Below, piece by piece: positions 16,016 to 25,590 of a DNA stretch of 64,000 bases. Each line of letters starts with the position of its first letter. The first letter of the stretch is position 1. A program made the translations under genes and the position numbers. Origin of the DNA: Leptospirales bacterium (GTDB lineage: Bacteria; Spirochaetota; Leptospiria; Leptospirales; Leptonemataceae); assembly GCA_019694655.1 (NCBI GenBank), contig JAIBBN010000004.1, positions 1 through 64,000 on the forward strand. Direction: 5' to 3'. The notes under the pieces were generated by a model. That model was given only the letters and a program-made list of their open reading frames with translations. It was not told the DNA's origin and made no database searches.

Positions 16016-18601
16016 ATGTCGCGCGAGAAGAAAGGAGCTGCAGCTGCCGCCGACGATCCGCTGGCGACGCCGGTCATGCGCCAGTACCTCGAACTCAAGC
16101 GCGGCCTGGACGATGCTATCTTGCTTTTTCGCATGGGCGACTTCTACGAACTTTTCCTGGAGGATGCCGAACGCGCTGCGCCGATCATGGACGTTGCGCT
16201 CACCAGACGCCAGTCAAGCATCCCGATGTGCGGCGTACCCTACCATAGCGTGGAAACCTATGTGCAGCGCTTGATCGCCGCCGGCTGCAAGGTGGCAATC
16301 GCCGAGCAGCAGCCTGATCCCGAAAATCCGCGCTTGATGCAGCGTCGCCTGCAACGCGTGATCACGGCCGGCACGCTTGTGGAAGAGGGACTGTTGGCCA
16401 GCTCCGCCAACAACTACCTGATGGCCTTTGCCGTTGCCGGCGACAATTTGGGCCTTGCCCTGGCTGATGTTTCCACGGGCGATTTTTTCGCTTCGGCAGT
16501 GGCATGCGGCCAGGGGCCAGCATCGGACGACACTGCGCCTCGATCCGGCGAAATGCTACTGGCGACCGCGCTTCGCGACTGGATCAGTCAGTACGCGCCG
16601 CGCGAAATTCTATCGCCAAGCGATCGTTTGCAGCTGCGCACTCTGGCCGCCCCCGAGGGTCGAGCCATCTGGCAGCCGATGGAGCCATGGAAGGCCTCGC
16701 CCTCCGAAGGTTTGCGACAGCTGGAAACGCGCTATGCGGTTCGCGCTCGCGGCCTTGGCTTCGAGGACCCTGCTTCGCCGGCGCTGGGCGCCTTGAGTCT
16801 GATTCTTCACTATGTTCGTACAAACTTTCCCGGGCAGACCCTGTTCTTGCAGGCCCCTGCGTTCCGCGAGGGGCCTGGCGCCTGCTTGCGCCTCGACGAG
16901 CAGACTATAAGGCATCTGGAGTTGACCGAGAATCAGCAGGACGGCGGCCCGCAGCGTACGCTTTTTTCTACGCTGGATCGTTGCAAGACCCCCGTTGGCA
17001 AACGAGCGCTGCGCGCCGCGATCCTGGCGCCCTTTCGGAACATTGCCGAAATTCAGGCGCGGGCCAATCGAGTCGAGCAACTGCTGGGAAACGATGGCTT
17101 GCGTTCGGCGCTGTCCGCCGCGCTGGACGGAGTCCAGGATCTGGAGCGAGCGCTGGCCCGACAGGCCGCCGGTCGCGGCGCACCGCGCGATTTCGTCATA
17201 GCTCGCCAGGCAATCGTTGCGGCGCAGTCAATTGCAGCTGCAACGGCTGGGGCCGGCGGCGGCTGGCTGGAAGTCACAGCCTCGATAGCAACCCTTGCTG
17301 AGGATTTGCAAAGGATCGTGGTGGATAGTCCGCCGGCCGTCTTTGGCGGCGGAGCGCTGGTGCGCGATGGCGTCGACGCGGAGCTGGATCGCGCCCGCCA
17401 GGCGCAGCAGCAGGGCGGCCAGTGGATTCTGGACTTCGAGGAACGCGAACGCAAGCGCAGCGGACTCAACGCCCTGCGCGTGAAGTACAACCGGGTCTAC
17501 GGCTACTTCATTGAGATCAGCAAGGGCCAGGCAAAAGACGCGCCGCAGGATTACACGCGCAAACAGACGCTGACCGGCTACGAGCGCTTCAGCAATGACG
17601 AGCTGGCCGAAATGGAGGCCACGCTACTGGGCGCCGAAGAAAGGATTCAGCTGGCGGAGGAGCGCATCGCCGGCGAACTCAGCCACCGTCTGCTGGCTGA
17701 AAGCGGCGCACTCAAGCAATTGATGCAAGCATTGGGTGAGACGGATTTACGTCTGGCGCTGGCCGAGGTCGCGGCCCGCGGCGACTGGCAGCGGCCGCAG
17801 TGCGTCGCCTCAGGGGCGGCTTGTCTGGAAATCGACGACGGGCGCCACCCGGTGGTCGAAGAGCATCTGCCGCGCGGCGATCTGTTTACGCCAAACAGTG
17901 TACGACTGCTGGCCGCAGAGCGCAGCTTCGCGGTTTTGACCGGACCAAACATGGCCGGCAAATCGACCTACATTCGTCAGATCGCCTTGATCCAGTTGCT
18001 GGCGCAGATGGGGTCCTATGTGCCGGCGCAAAACTGTCGGCTCAGTCTATGCGACCGAATCTTCACGCGCATTGGCGCCGGCGATAATCTGACGCGCGGC
18101 GAATCGACTTTCTTTGTGGAGATGCTGGAGACGGCGCGCATTCTCAACCAGTGCAGCAGCCAATCGCTGGTCATCATGGACGAAGTGGGTCGCGGCACCA
18201 GCACCTACGATGGCATGTCCATCGCCTGGGCCATTGTCGAACGATTGAGCGACCCGGAAGGCCCCTTGCCGCTGACGCTCTTTGCCACGCACTATCATGA
18301 ACTGACGGCGCTGGGCGAACGTGAAAAGGTGATCAACCTGACGATGGATGTGCAGGAGCGCGACGGTCGCGTTCTGTTTCTGCATCGCGTCCGCGAGGGC
18401 GCCGCCGATCGCAGCTATGGCATTCATGTGGCCCGTTTGGCGGGCATGCCCGAAGCGGTCCTGCGGCGAGCGGAGGAGAAATTGATCGAGCTGGAGCGCG
18501 AGCTGGACCGCAGTCGCCAGCAGGAAGCCGAACAGCATTCCAGCCGGCGCGGTCGCACACGTCGCGCCGCCGACGGCAATCAGAGCAGCCTCTTTAGCTG
18601 A
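16016..18601 (+). CDS. mutS: DNA mismatch repair protein MutS
   Basis: The 861-residue protein recognises base mismatches and starts MutL-dependent repair. The mismatch-wedge motif GDFYELF is at about 41-47, the connector and lever domains follow, and the ATPase carries TGPNMAGKST (about 641-650), the Walker B region VIMDEVGRGTSTYDG (about 720) and the ATHYHEL motif. The N-terminal 15 residues are Ala-rich. The C-terminus is highly charged (RSRQQEAEQHSSRRGRTRR) and ends with QSSLFS, reminiscent of a short processivity-clamp-binding tail. It begins two bases after trpF, so the two are co-transcribed. Confidence 0.97.
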   Translation: MSREKKGAAAAADDPLATPVMRQYLELKRGLDDAILLFRMGDFYELFLEDAERAAPIMDVALTRRQSSIPMCGVPYHSVETYVQRLIAAGCKVAIAEQQPDPENPRLMQRRLQRVITAGTLVEEGLLASSANNYLMAFAVAGDNLGLALADVSTGDFFASAVACGQGPASDDTAPRSGEMLLATALRDWISQYAPREILSPSDRLQLRTLAAPEGRAIWQPMEPWKASPSEGLRQLETRYAVRARGLGFEDPASPALGALSLILHYVRTNFPGQTLFLQAPAFREGPGACLRLDEQTIRHLELTENQQDGGPQRTLFSTLDRCKTPVGKRALRAAILAPFRNIAEIQARANRVEQLLGNDGLRSALSAALDGVQDLERALARQAAGRGAPRDFVIARQAIVAAQSIAAATAGAGGGWLEVTASIATLAEDLQRIVVDSPPAVFGGGALVRDGVDAELDRARQAQQQGGQWILDFEERERKRSGLNALRVKYNRVYGYFIEISKGQAKDAPQDYTRKQTLTGYERFSNDELAEMEATLLGAEERIQLAEERIAGELSHRLLAESGALKQLMQALGETDLRLALAEVAARGDWQRPQCVASGAACLEIDDGRHPVVEEHLPRGDLFTPNSVRLLAAERSFAVLTGPNMAGKSTYIRQIALIQLLAQMGSYVPAQNCRLSLCDRIFTRIGAGDNLTRGESTFFVEMLETARILNQCSSQSLVIMDEVGRGTSTYDGMSIAWAIVERLSDPEGPLPLTLFATHYHELTALGEREKVINLTMDVQERDGRVLFLHRVREGAADRSYGIHVARLAGMPEAVLRRAEEKLIELERELDRSRQQEAEQHSSRRGRTRRAADGNQSSLFS

Positions 18602-18634
18602 AGCCTCTGTATTGTCGACGGCGTATTTGCGCTG

Positions 18635-21154
18635 TTACACTGCCGCTATGCGCGGTTCGCGCTTGGGCGATACCGGCGATGCATTCCAGATTTCTCTGGC
18701 ATACTGCATGATCGTCCGGTCGGACGAAAACTTTCCGGAGCGCGCCGTATTCAAAATCGATCGACGGGTCCAGGCGCGACGATCGCGGAAGTCGCGCGCC
18801 GCCTTGTCCTGGGCTTCGGCGTAGGCGCGGAAATCGGCAAGCACCATGTAGTAGTCTCCGCCGTTGAGCAGCACATTGATCAATTCCTGAAACTGGCCGG
18901 GCTCATGACGGTTGAAATAGTTGCCCTGCACGGCATCCAGGGCGTGCCGGATCACCGGGTCCTGACGGTAGTATTCCTGGGGATCGTAGCCGCCGCGGCG
19001 ATGCTCCTCGACTTCTACATCGGTCAATCCGAAGATGTAGCAGTTGTCCTTGCCCACTTCTTCCAGGATTTCGACATTTGCGCCATCAAGCGTGCCCAGC
19101 GTCAGTGCGCCGTTCAGCATGAACTTCATGTTGCCCGTGCCCGATGCCTCCATGCCGGCAGTGCTGATCTGCTCGGAGATATCCGAGGCCGGGAAAATGC
19201 GTTCCGCCAGACTGACGCGATAGTTTGGCAGGAAGACAACATTCAATCTTCCCTTTACGTCCTTGTCGTTATTGACCACATGTGCTACGGCATTGATCAG
19301 TTTGATGATCGCCTTGGCGCGGTGGTAGCCAGGCGCCGCCTTGCCGCCAAAGATTACCGTGCGTGGCGTGTAATCCAGGTGCGGATTGGTCTTCATCATC
19401 TGGTAGTCGGCAATGACGCGCAGAATGTTCAGATGCTGACGCTTGTATTCGTGGATGCGCTTGATCTGGACGTCGAAGATCGAGTCCGGGTCTACCGTGA
19501 CGCCGGTTTCAAAAAGAATCAAATGGGCCATGCGTTCCTTGTTCTTACGACGAACGCGCTCCCAATCAGCTTGCAGATCGCCGTCATCGGCCAGCGGCTC
19601 CAGATCGCGCAAACGGCCTAAGTCCTGAATCCAATCGCTGCCGATGCGCTTGGTAATGACCTCGCTCAGCTCGGGATTGGAGGCAACGATCCAGCGGCGG
19701 TGTGTGATGCCGTTGGTCTTATTCTGAATGCGACCTGGCCAGAGGCGGTGGAAGTCGCCAAAAATTCGTTCGCGTAGAATTCTGGTGTGCAATTCGGCCA
19801 CGCCATTGACGGCTTTGGAGCCAACCACTGCCAGATTGGCCATACGCACTTTCTTGCCGCCGCCTTCGTCAATCAGCGACATACGCGCAAGCAGGTCATC
19901 CGGCGCTCCCTGCGCCCGCAGTTGGTCCATAAAGCGACGATTGATTTCAAATATGATCTGCAGATGGCGCGGCAACAGACGGCCAAAAAGTTCCATGTCC
20001 CAGGTTTCCAGCGCCTCGGGCATGACGGTGTGGTTGGTGTAGGCGCAGCACTGCTGCGTCAGGGCCCAGGCCTCGTCCCATTCCAGTTGCTTCATGTCGA
20101 CCAGCATGCGCATCAATTCGGCCACGGTCAGCGCCGGGTGCGTATCATTGAGCTGGAAGAAGACGCGGTCCGGCAGGCGATTCCAGTCCGTCTCCTCTTG
20201 CTCAAAGGTCGCCAGTGCGTCCTGGACGCTGGAGCTTACCAGCATGTACTCCTGCTTGAGGCGCAGCTCCTTGCCCTGCAGAATATTCTCGTTGGGGTAG
20301 AGCACCTTGGAAATCGTTTCCGTGTGGAACTTGTCTTCTACGGCGCGCAAGTAGTCGCCGTGGTTGAAGTAGTCGAAATTGAAATCAGAGCTGGATACGC
20401 TATTCCATAAACGCAGGTGGTTTACGGTGCGCGTGTTGTAGCCCGGGCACAGAATGTCGTAGGCCTGAGCCATCACCGTTTCGCCCGGCGTCCAGCGGAA
20501 GCGAACATTGCCGGCGTCGTCTACAAAGGACTCGCTGTAGCCGTAATAGTAAACGGGATAGATGATATCGTGGCGCATGATTTCCCACGGGTTTCCGCGC
20601 GCCAGCCAGTTGTCCGGAGCTTCCTTCTGGTAGCCGTCGACAATCTGCTGGTGGAAGATGCCAAACTCGTAGCGAATGCTGGCGCCACAACAGGGCAGAT
20701 CCAGGGTCGCCATGCTTTCCAGGAAGCAGGCGGCCAGTCGGCCAAGACCGCCGTTGCCCAATCCAGCGTCCGGTTCGTACTCGCTGATTTCGTTGAGATC
20801 GTAGCCAAATTGCTGAAGGTTGTGAGCGACGCGCTCGCGCATGCCCAGATTGACAAGGTTGGTGGTGAGCAGACGCCCCAGCAAAAATTCCATGGAAAGA
20901 TAGTAGACTCGCTTGGAGCGCGCCTCGCGAATATTTTGCTGCGTTTCATTCCAGCGGTCGATCAGGAAGTCGCGAATGGTGTAGGCCAGAGCCTGGTAGA
21001 TATCGGGCCCGTGGATATTTGACTTATACTTACAGACAGTGTATTCCAGGTGGTGGGCGAAGGCCTTTTGCAGCGATTCATCGTCGATATTCTGGATTCG
21101 ATCCATCAGCTCCCACAGTCGTTTGCGGGCGGCGTCGCGGTCAGAGTGGTTCAT
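18635..21154 (-). CDS. glgP: Glycogen/alpha-glucan phosphorylase
   Basis: This 839-residue enzyme releases glucose-1-phosphate from alpha-1,4-glucans using pyridoxal phosphate. Visible marks are YYLSMEFLLGR, GNGGLGRLAACFLESMATL, the active-site loop region and the PLP-Lys motif EASGTGNMKFMLNGA (about 666-680) followed by LGTLDGANVEI. Length equals the classical family. The ATG is preceded by GAGGAG at good spacing. The glycosyltransferase upstream on the same strand supports a storage-glucan role. Confidence 0.97.
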   Translation of the reverse strand: MNHSDRDAARKRLWELMDRIQNIDDESLQKAFAHHLEYTVCKYKSNIHGPDIYQALAYTIRDFLIDRWNETQQNIREARSKRVYYLSMEFLLGRLLTTNLVNLGMRERVAHNLQQFGYDLNEISEYEPDAGLGNGGLGRLAACFLESMATLDLPCCGASIRYEFGIFHQQIVDGYQKEAPDNWLARGNPWEIMRHDIIYPVYYYGYSESFVDDAGNVRFRWTPGETVMAQAYDILCPGYNTRTVNHLRLWNSVSSSDFNFDYFNHGDYLRAVEDKFHTETISKVLYPNENILQGKELRLKQEYMLVSSSVQDALATFEQEETDWNRLPDRVFFQLNDTHPALTVAELMRMLVDMKQLEWDEAWALTQQCCAYTNHTVMPEALETWDMELFGRLLPRHLQIIFEINRRFMDQLRAQGAPDDLLARMSLIDEGGGKKVRMANLAVVGSKAVNGVAELHTRILRERIFGDFHRLWPGRIQNKTNGITHRRWIVASNPELSEVITKRIGSDWIQDLGRLRDLEPLADDGDLQADWERVRRKNKERMAHLILFETGVTVDPDSIFDVQIKRIHEYKRQHLNILRVIADYQMMKTNPHLDYTPRTVIFGGKAAPGYHRAKAIIKLINAVAHVVNNDKDVKGRLNVVFLPNYRVSLAERIFPASDISEQISTAGMEASGTGNMKFMLNGALTLGTLDGANVEILEEVGKDNCYIFGLTDVEVEEHRRGGYDPQEYYRQDPVIRHALDAVQGNYFNRHEPGQFQELINVLLNGGDYYMVLADFRAYAEAQDKAARDFRDRRAWTRRSILNTARSGKFSSDRTIMQYAREIWNASPVSPKREPRIAAV

Positions 21155-21257
21155 CCGGGCTCCTCAGGTGGCGGCTCAGTGCCGAGGTCCGAGGGGGCGA
21201 CGCCGGGAGTAGCTGGTCTAGAATTTTTCGCGTGCGGGCGAGGGGTTTTTGCGCCGA

Positions 21258-22556
21258 TTAGCTGCGGCCGGCGGTGAAGTCATCGGCGCGATCATAGATC
21301 GTCTCCAGCCTCTCGGCGGCCAGGTCCCAGCTGAGGTTTTCCGCTTCTTGCTTGCCCTGTTCCCGCAGCCGGTTGCGTTCAGCGCTGTCGCTCAGTACTG
21401 CAATGATGCTGCGGGCCATCTCGTCCACGTCCCAGAAGTCGACCTTGATGCAGTTTTCGATGATTTCACTGACTCCCGACTGCTTGGAAACGATGGTCGG
21501 CACGCCCTGCAGCATGGCCTCCAGCGGCGAAATGCCAAAGGGCTCGGAAACTGAGGGCATGACGTAGAGATCGCTCAACGCAAAGACGCGCCGGACCTGC
21601 TCGCGATTGAGAAAACCAGTATAGTGGAAGTAACGTCCTATCCCCAGATCGGCAGCCAGCTCAATCATACGATGGTACATGTCGCCGGTCCCGACCATCA
21701 CAAAGCGCACGCCGCCAATTTGATCGATGACCCGACGGGCCGCACGAACGAAGTACTCTGGACCCTTCTGGAATGTAATGCGGCCCAGAAAGAGCACCGT
21801 GGGCTCCTTGATGCCGCGCACCTCTGGCGGCAGAGGATGTTCCTCTTCCGATTCCACGGCATTGTGGACGGCGAAGACACGTTCGGCAGCCGCGCCGTAG
21901 CGTCGAATCAGGATGCTGCGCGTGTAATTGCTAACCGCCGCCGACGCCGCCGCGGCATGGGCCGCATGACGCTCGATATCATAGATCAGTGAATTTACAT
22001 TTTCGCCGCTGCGATCAAACTCCGTGGCATGCACGTGGATCAGCAGCGGACGTCCGGTCGCGGCCGCGGCCGCTTCGCCGGCAGGGAAGGTCATCCAGTC
22101 ATGGGCATGAATAATATCGTAGGCTTCGCGGGCCGCATAGAGGCGCGCCAGCAATGCGAAGCTGAAGATTTCCTGGAACATGTGGTCGCCATAGCCGCCC
22201 TGCAGCAAAGCGCCAACGCTTCGATTTTCAATTGCTGCCCGCACCAATTCTTCGGCGCTCGTCTGCGGGCTGCCTTCCGGCTGAGCATAGGCGCCGCTGA
22301 GAGAGCCTTCGCTGATGGTCTGCAGCTGCTCCCGGTAGAGCACCATCTCCTCGACGCTCAATTGCTCCGCTGTTGGGCTGAGCACCCGGACGCCTTCGTC
22401 AAAGGCTGGCGTATTATTGTAACGCGGCAGGAAAAAGTCGACGCTGTGCCCGCGACGCACCAGTGCGCGCGCCAGACCACGGCAGGCGATGGCCAGGCCG
22501 CCGGTGATTTCCGGCGGGTACTCCCAGCCGAGCATGAAGATACGGCGCTTCCTCAT
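21258..22556 (-). CDS. Glycosyltransferase, glycogen-synthase-like GT4
   Basis: This 432-residue GT-B glycosyltransferase opens with IFMLGWEYPPEITGGLA, the nucleotide-loop entry of glycogen/starch-synthase-like enzymes. The C-terminal domain has FLGRITFQKGPEYFVRAA and the EX7E motif in SEPFGISPLEAMLQGVPTI. It probably transfers glucosyl units from a nucleotide sugar. Because glycogen phosphorylase lies directly downstream, elongation of an alpha-glucan is the likely job, although GT4 enzymes of this type also build glycolipids. No signal or membrane segment is present. Confidence 0.85.
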   Translation of the reverse strand: MRKRRIFMLGWEYPPEITGGLAIACRGLARALVRRGHSVDFFLPRYNNTPAFDEGVRVLSPTAEQLSVEEMVLYREQLQTISEGSLSGAYAQPEGSPQTSAEELVRAAIENRSVGALLQGGYGDHMFQEIFSFALLARLYAAREAYDIIHAHDWMTFPAGEAAAAATGRPLLIHVHATEFDRSGENVNSLIYDIERHAAHAAAASAAVSNYTRSILIRRYGAAAERVFAVHNAVESEEEHPLPPEVRGIKEPTVLFLGRITFQKGPEYFVRAARRVIDQIGGVRFVMVGTGDMYHRMIELAADLGIGRYFHYTGFLNREQVRRVFALSDLYVMPSVSEPFGISPLEAMLQGVPTIVSKQSGVSEIIENCIKVDFWDVDEMARSIIAVLSDSAERNRLREQGKQEAENLSWDLAAERLETIYDRADDFTAGRS

Positions 22557-22692
22557 TTTAAGCTATAAACGTGGAATCTTACGGACGAATTCATAGCAGG
22601 CTATTCAGCATAGAACAATTCCTGAACAGCGCCGGAAAATGCGTCAATCGTAGCTTGTGGGCGCGAAACTTTGCCTTTCGCCATTCGCAAAA

Positions 22693-23619
22693 CTACGGAC
22701 GGCAATGAATCCTTTCTTTCCCGGACGAATAAGTACAAAGCTGCGGACCGGCCTCGGTAGCCGTCCAGACTTCGCGACCGTATGCCAGGAAAAGCGGGCA
22801 GGCCTCCTCTTCGGCGCGTCCGCTGGCCTGGTAATTTCTGAAGCTTACATTCAATTCTGCACTTTCAGGGAGGCAGCCGCCGCGGAAACTTTCTGTCGCC
22901 GGTCGCCAGCGGATCGAACTGCGGCCCAGCTCCATCCAGTTAAGCACACTCTGATTGGGCCAATCGTCACTGTAATTTTCTACCACGCTACGAATTCCGC
23001 GCTCCAGCGCGCCGTTCTCGCTCTTGCCCCGCAACAGTCCCGGCGGCGTCAGGATCATGCTGCGCGCCGATAGATCGTGGAGCAGTTTGACTTCGCGTTC
23101 GCCTGGATGCCAGTTCTGAAAACGGGCGATGACCACAACCTCAAAGGCAATTGGCGATGCCTGCAGCCATTCCAGGGCCGGACCAGGGCGGTCCAGGGCA
23201 AGGACCAGGCTGCGACTGCGGTAGGCGCCGCGCCGCAGTGCAAGCTCCAGCAAATCGGCGAGGTCGCTTGAGAAGTCGGCGGCATCGGCAGCAGCATTGC
23301 CAGCCGGGCGATCCAGCGTTAGCAAGGTATAACCGCGCGCTCGCCAGCGCTCGGCCTGCGATTGCAATTCTTCGGCCCCATCTGCGCCGCGCGGCGCGTA
23401 GACCAGCAAATGCTGGGCGCCTGGAGCGCGCATCAGGCGAAAGGCGCGACCGTTTGTGCTGCGGCCGGCCGGTCGCCAGGCGGGGATGAAAAACTCGCTC
23501 AAGCCAGTCGACGCCTCGCCGGCCTCCGGCTCATCGCACTGACTCAGCAGCGGCAGCAACAGCAGGACAAATGCTACGCCATGCCATCCGCCCGGCGCGG
23601 CGCGCCCGGGCGCGATCAT
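22693..23619 (-). CDS. Lipoprotein, alpha/beta-hydrolase-like outline, unknown function
   Basis: The 308-residue protein starts at the ATG that overlaps the upstream phosphatase stop (ATGA); this places a signal peptide VAFVLLLLPLLSQC at its N-terminus with Gln before the lipid Cys, as spirochaetal lipoboxes allow. The body reads like an alpha/beta fold: HLLVYAPRG, YTLLTLDRPAG, RSLVLALDRPGPALEWL and EVVVIARFQNW alternate strands and helices. The usual G-x-S-x-G nucleophile is absent. Several Cys in the C-terminal part could form disulfides. Function unknown. Confidence 0.65.
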   Translation of the reverse strand: MIAPGRAAPGGWHGVAFVLLLLPLLSQCDEPEAGEASTGLSEFFIPAWRPAGRSTNGRAFRLMRAPGAQHLLVYAPRGADGAEELQSQAERWRARGYTLLTLDRPAGNAAADAADFSSDLADLLELALRRGAYRSRSLVLALDRPGPALEWLQASPIAFEVVVIARFQNWHPGEREVKLLHDLSARSMILTPPGLLRGKSENGALERGIRSVVENYSDDWPNQSVLNWMELGRSSIRWRPATESFRGGCLPESAELNVSFRNYQASGRAEEEACPLFLAYGREVWTATEAGPQLCTYSSGKERIHCRP

Positions 23620-24899
23620 GGCTTCCGACGAATCAGCAACAGTGTTCGATCGTCGGGGAAGGCTTGTTCTTCGCGAAAGACATCCAGAGTTGCATCCAAT
23701 CGGGGAATGACATCCGGAAGCGGAAGGTCTCGCCACTGGCGCAGGAGAGCGTTGATGCGATCTTCTCCATAGAGTTCGCCGCCGCCATTGTGTACATCTG
23801 AATAACCGTCGGAATAAGAAGCAAGCAGGTCTCCCGGTCCAAGCTGACAGCGGCCAGTGCTGAATTCGAATGCAGTCAACCCCAACACGGGACCGGTGCG
23901 TTCTAGCTCTTCCATGCCGCCATCATGGCGCAGGATGACTGGCGGAGTATGACCGGCCAGCAGGTACTCCACCTCGCCAGATTGCGGTTGAATTCGCGCA
24001 ACAAAGCAAGTAATGAAGCGGCCTGTCACCAGAGATTCCAGCAGGTGCTTGTTCAGCCGATTGGCTAAACCGGTCAGGGTAGGCTCGACCTCATTTAGCA
24101 ACTGGTATCCGGTATGGAACTCGGAGACCAGCATTGCCGCCGAGATTCCTTTGCCGGACACGTCAGCAATGATGCAGTCCAGTGCGCCGCTGCGCGCTGG
24201 CCGGAAGCCGTAATAGTCGCCGCCCACTTCGCGCGCCGGTTTCGAACCGCCCAGCACCTCGTAGCCGGCAAAACTTGGCATGGCAGCCGGGAATAGCTTG
24301 TTCTGAATTTCGGAGCAGAGACTCATCTCGGCATCGATCGACTTCTGACGCAATTTAACCTGGTGCAGATGAGCATTCTGGATTGCCAGCGCCGCCTGAT
24401 GAGCAAATCCTTCCAGCAGTTCCTCGTCGCCTTCTGTAAAGGCCTGGCCGTCCATTCGATTCATCAACTGGGCCGTGCCAATGATGATGCTCTCCACAAT
24501 CAAGGGCGTGCAAATGTAGGTCTGCGTCTTGTGTCCAAGCTTGCGATCGATCTGTTCGTAGAAGCGCGGATCATTGTGTACGTCATCGACGCGCACCGTC
24601 TTGCCGGTCTTGGCTACGCTGCCAGCAATCCCCTGGCCGATGGGCACCGAGATCTGCTTGAGCTTATCCCACTGGGGGTCGGTGGACTCCAGAAAAATTA
24701 GATCAGTACGCTCTTCATTGATCAGCGCAATGGAACCAACCTCTGCGCGCATCAGTTCGCAGGCGCGCCGCAGCGTATTTTTCAGAACGACATCAAGGTC
24801 CAGCGAGGCGTTCAGCAGCGCGAAAGAGTCCACCAGCGCCCGCAGGCGAAAGAGTTCCTCCTCCATTTCCAGATCGGAATTTTGATTCTCGACGCTCAA
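23616..24899 (-). CDS. GAF domain-containing SpoIIE/RsbU-type PP2C phosphatase
   Basis: This 427-residue signalling protein has an N-terminal GAF domain (about 25-175; VGSIALINEERTDLIF, GQGIAGSVAKTGKTV) and a C-terminal PP2C phosphatase of the SpoIIE/RsbU class. The phosphatase metal motifs are EVGGDYYGF, IIADVSGKGISAAML, LLAGHTPPVIL, LLASYSDGYSDVHN and the final DDRTLLLIRR. It probably dephosphorylates an anti-sigma antagonist in response to a small ligand. The start is TTG overlapping the upstream TGA (TTGA), preceded by GGGGGGAA; an internal ATG lies 11 codons later. The stop overlaps the following lipoprotein ATG. Confidence 0.9.
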   Translation of the reverse strand: MSVENQNSDLEMEEELFRLRALVDSFALLNASLDLDVVLKNTLRRACELMRAEVGSIALINEERTDLIFLESTDPQWDKLKQISVPIGQGIAGSVAKTGKTVRVDDVHNDPRFYEQIDRKLGHKTQTYICTPLIVESIIIGTAQLMNRMDGQAFTEGDEELLEGFAHQAALAIQNAHLHQVKLRQKSIDAEMSLCSEIQNKLFPAAMPSFAGYEVLGGSKPAREVGGDYYGFRPARSGALDCIIADVSGKGISAAMLVSEFHTGYQLLNEVEPTLTGLANRLNKHLLESLVTGRFITCFVARIQPQSGEVEYLLAGHTPPVILRHDGGMEELERTGPVLGLTAFEFSTGRCQLGPGDLLASYSDGYSDVHNGGGELYGEDRINALLRQWRDLPLPDVIPRLDATLDVFREEQAFPDDRTLLLIRRKP

Positions 24900-25582
24900 C
24901 TTACTGTTCCCCCCGGTCCGCGCAACGACGGCGGCGTATAGTAAACGCGCGTCGCAGGCATTTGTATGATTTCTCGCGATTCCAGCACGCAGGCGCTGAG
25001 CGCTCTGCCGTAAACGCAGCCCGAATCCAATCCCAGGCTACGCTCACGGATATTCAAGCCCTTGCGCGCCCAGTGCCCGTAGAATACCGGTTTTTCGCCG
25101 CTATAGAATTCGTACCATGGCGGATTTGCCGGATTGGAAAGATCGCGCCCGCGGCCATCCCAGGTGCGGATATTTACCAGCACTCGAGGCGGCGTACGCT
25201 CAGGCCGCCGGCGCGGCCATAATCCGGCATGAACAGCGAGAAATTCGGCGGACTCCAAAAAGAAAGGTCTTTGTTCCAGCCATTGGTGCAGTTGCGGTCC
25301 CAGTTGATCGCGCAGTCGGCCGTAGCGCTCGCTGCTCAAGTAGCGTTGCAGGTATTCAAGGTCGTGGTTGCCCATCAAACACTCAAATCCGCGCCGCGCC
25401 ACAAATTCTACGCAGCCGGCGCTGTCCGGACCGCGATTGATCAGATCGCCCAGCATGATCACACGATCCTCGGCGCCCAGACGCAGCTTGCGAATCAAGC
25501 GCTGCAGCTCGGCCAGGCAGCCGTGGACATCGCCCACAAATATGGTTCGGCGGGTAATCTGCTTCTTGTGCCAGAAGGCCAT
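24896..25582 (-). CDS. PPP-family metallophosphatase, ApaH-like
   Basis: This 228-residue phosphatase shows the full PPP signature: FVGDVHGC (D18, H20), MLGDLINRGPDS, LMGNHDLEYL, AVHAGLWP and FYGHWA. The C-terminal GLDSGCVYGRALSA closely follows the end of ApaH (symmetrical Ap4A hydrolase), so diadenosine polyphosphate hydrolysis or protein phosphatase activity is likely. It is about 40 residues shorter than E. coli ApaH. ATG at 25582 is chosen; a TTG at 25594 overlaps the hemF stop (TTGA) and would add four residues. The gene lies between hemF and the GAF-PP2C gene in one run. Confidence 0.85.
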   Translation of the reverse strand: MAFWHKKQITRRTIFVGDVHGCLAELQRLIRKLRLGAEDRVIMLGDLINRGPDSAGCVEFVARRGFECLMGNHDLEYLQRYLSSERYGRLRDQLGPQLHQWLEQRPFFLESAEFLAVHAGLWPRRRPERTPPRVLVNIRTWDGRGRDLSNPANPPWYEFYSGEKPVFYGHWARKGLNIRERSLGLDSGCVYGRALSACVLESREIIQMPATRVYYTPPSLRGPGGTVS

Positions 25583-25590
25583 GCGCACGC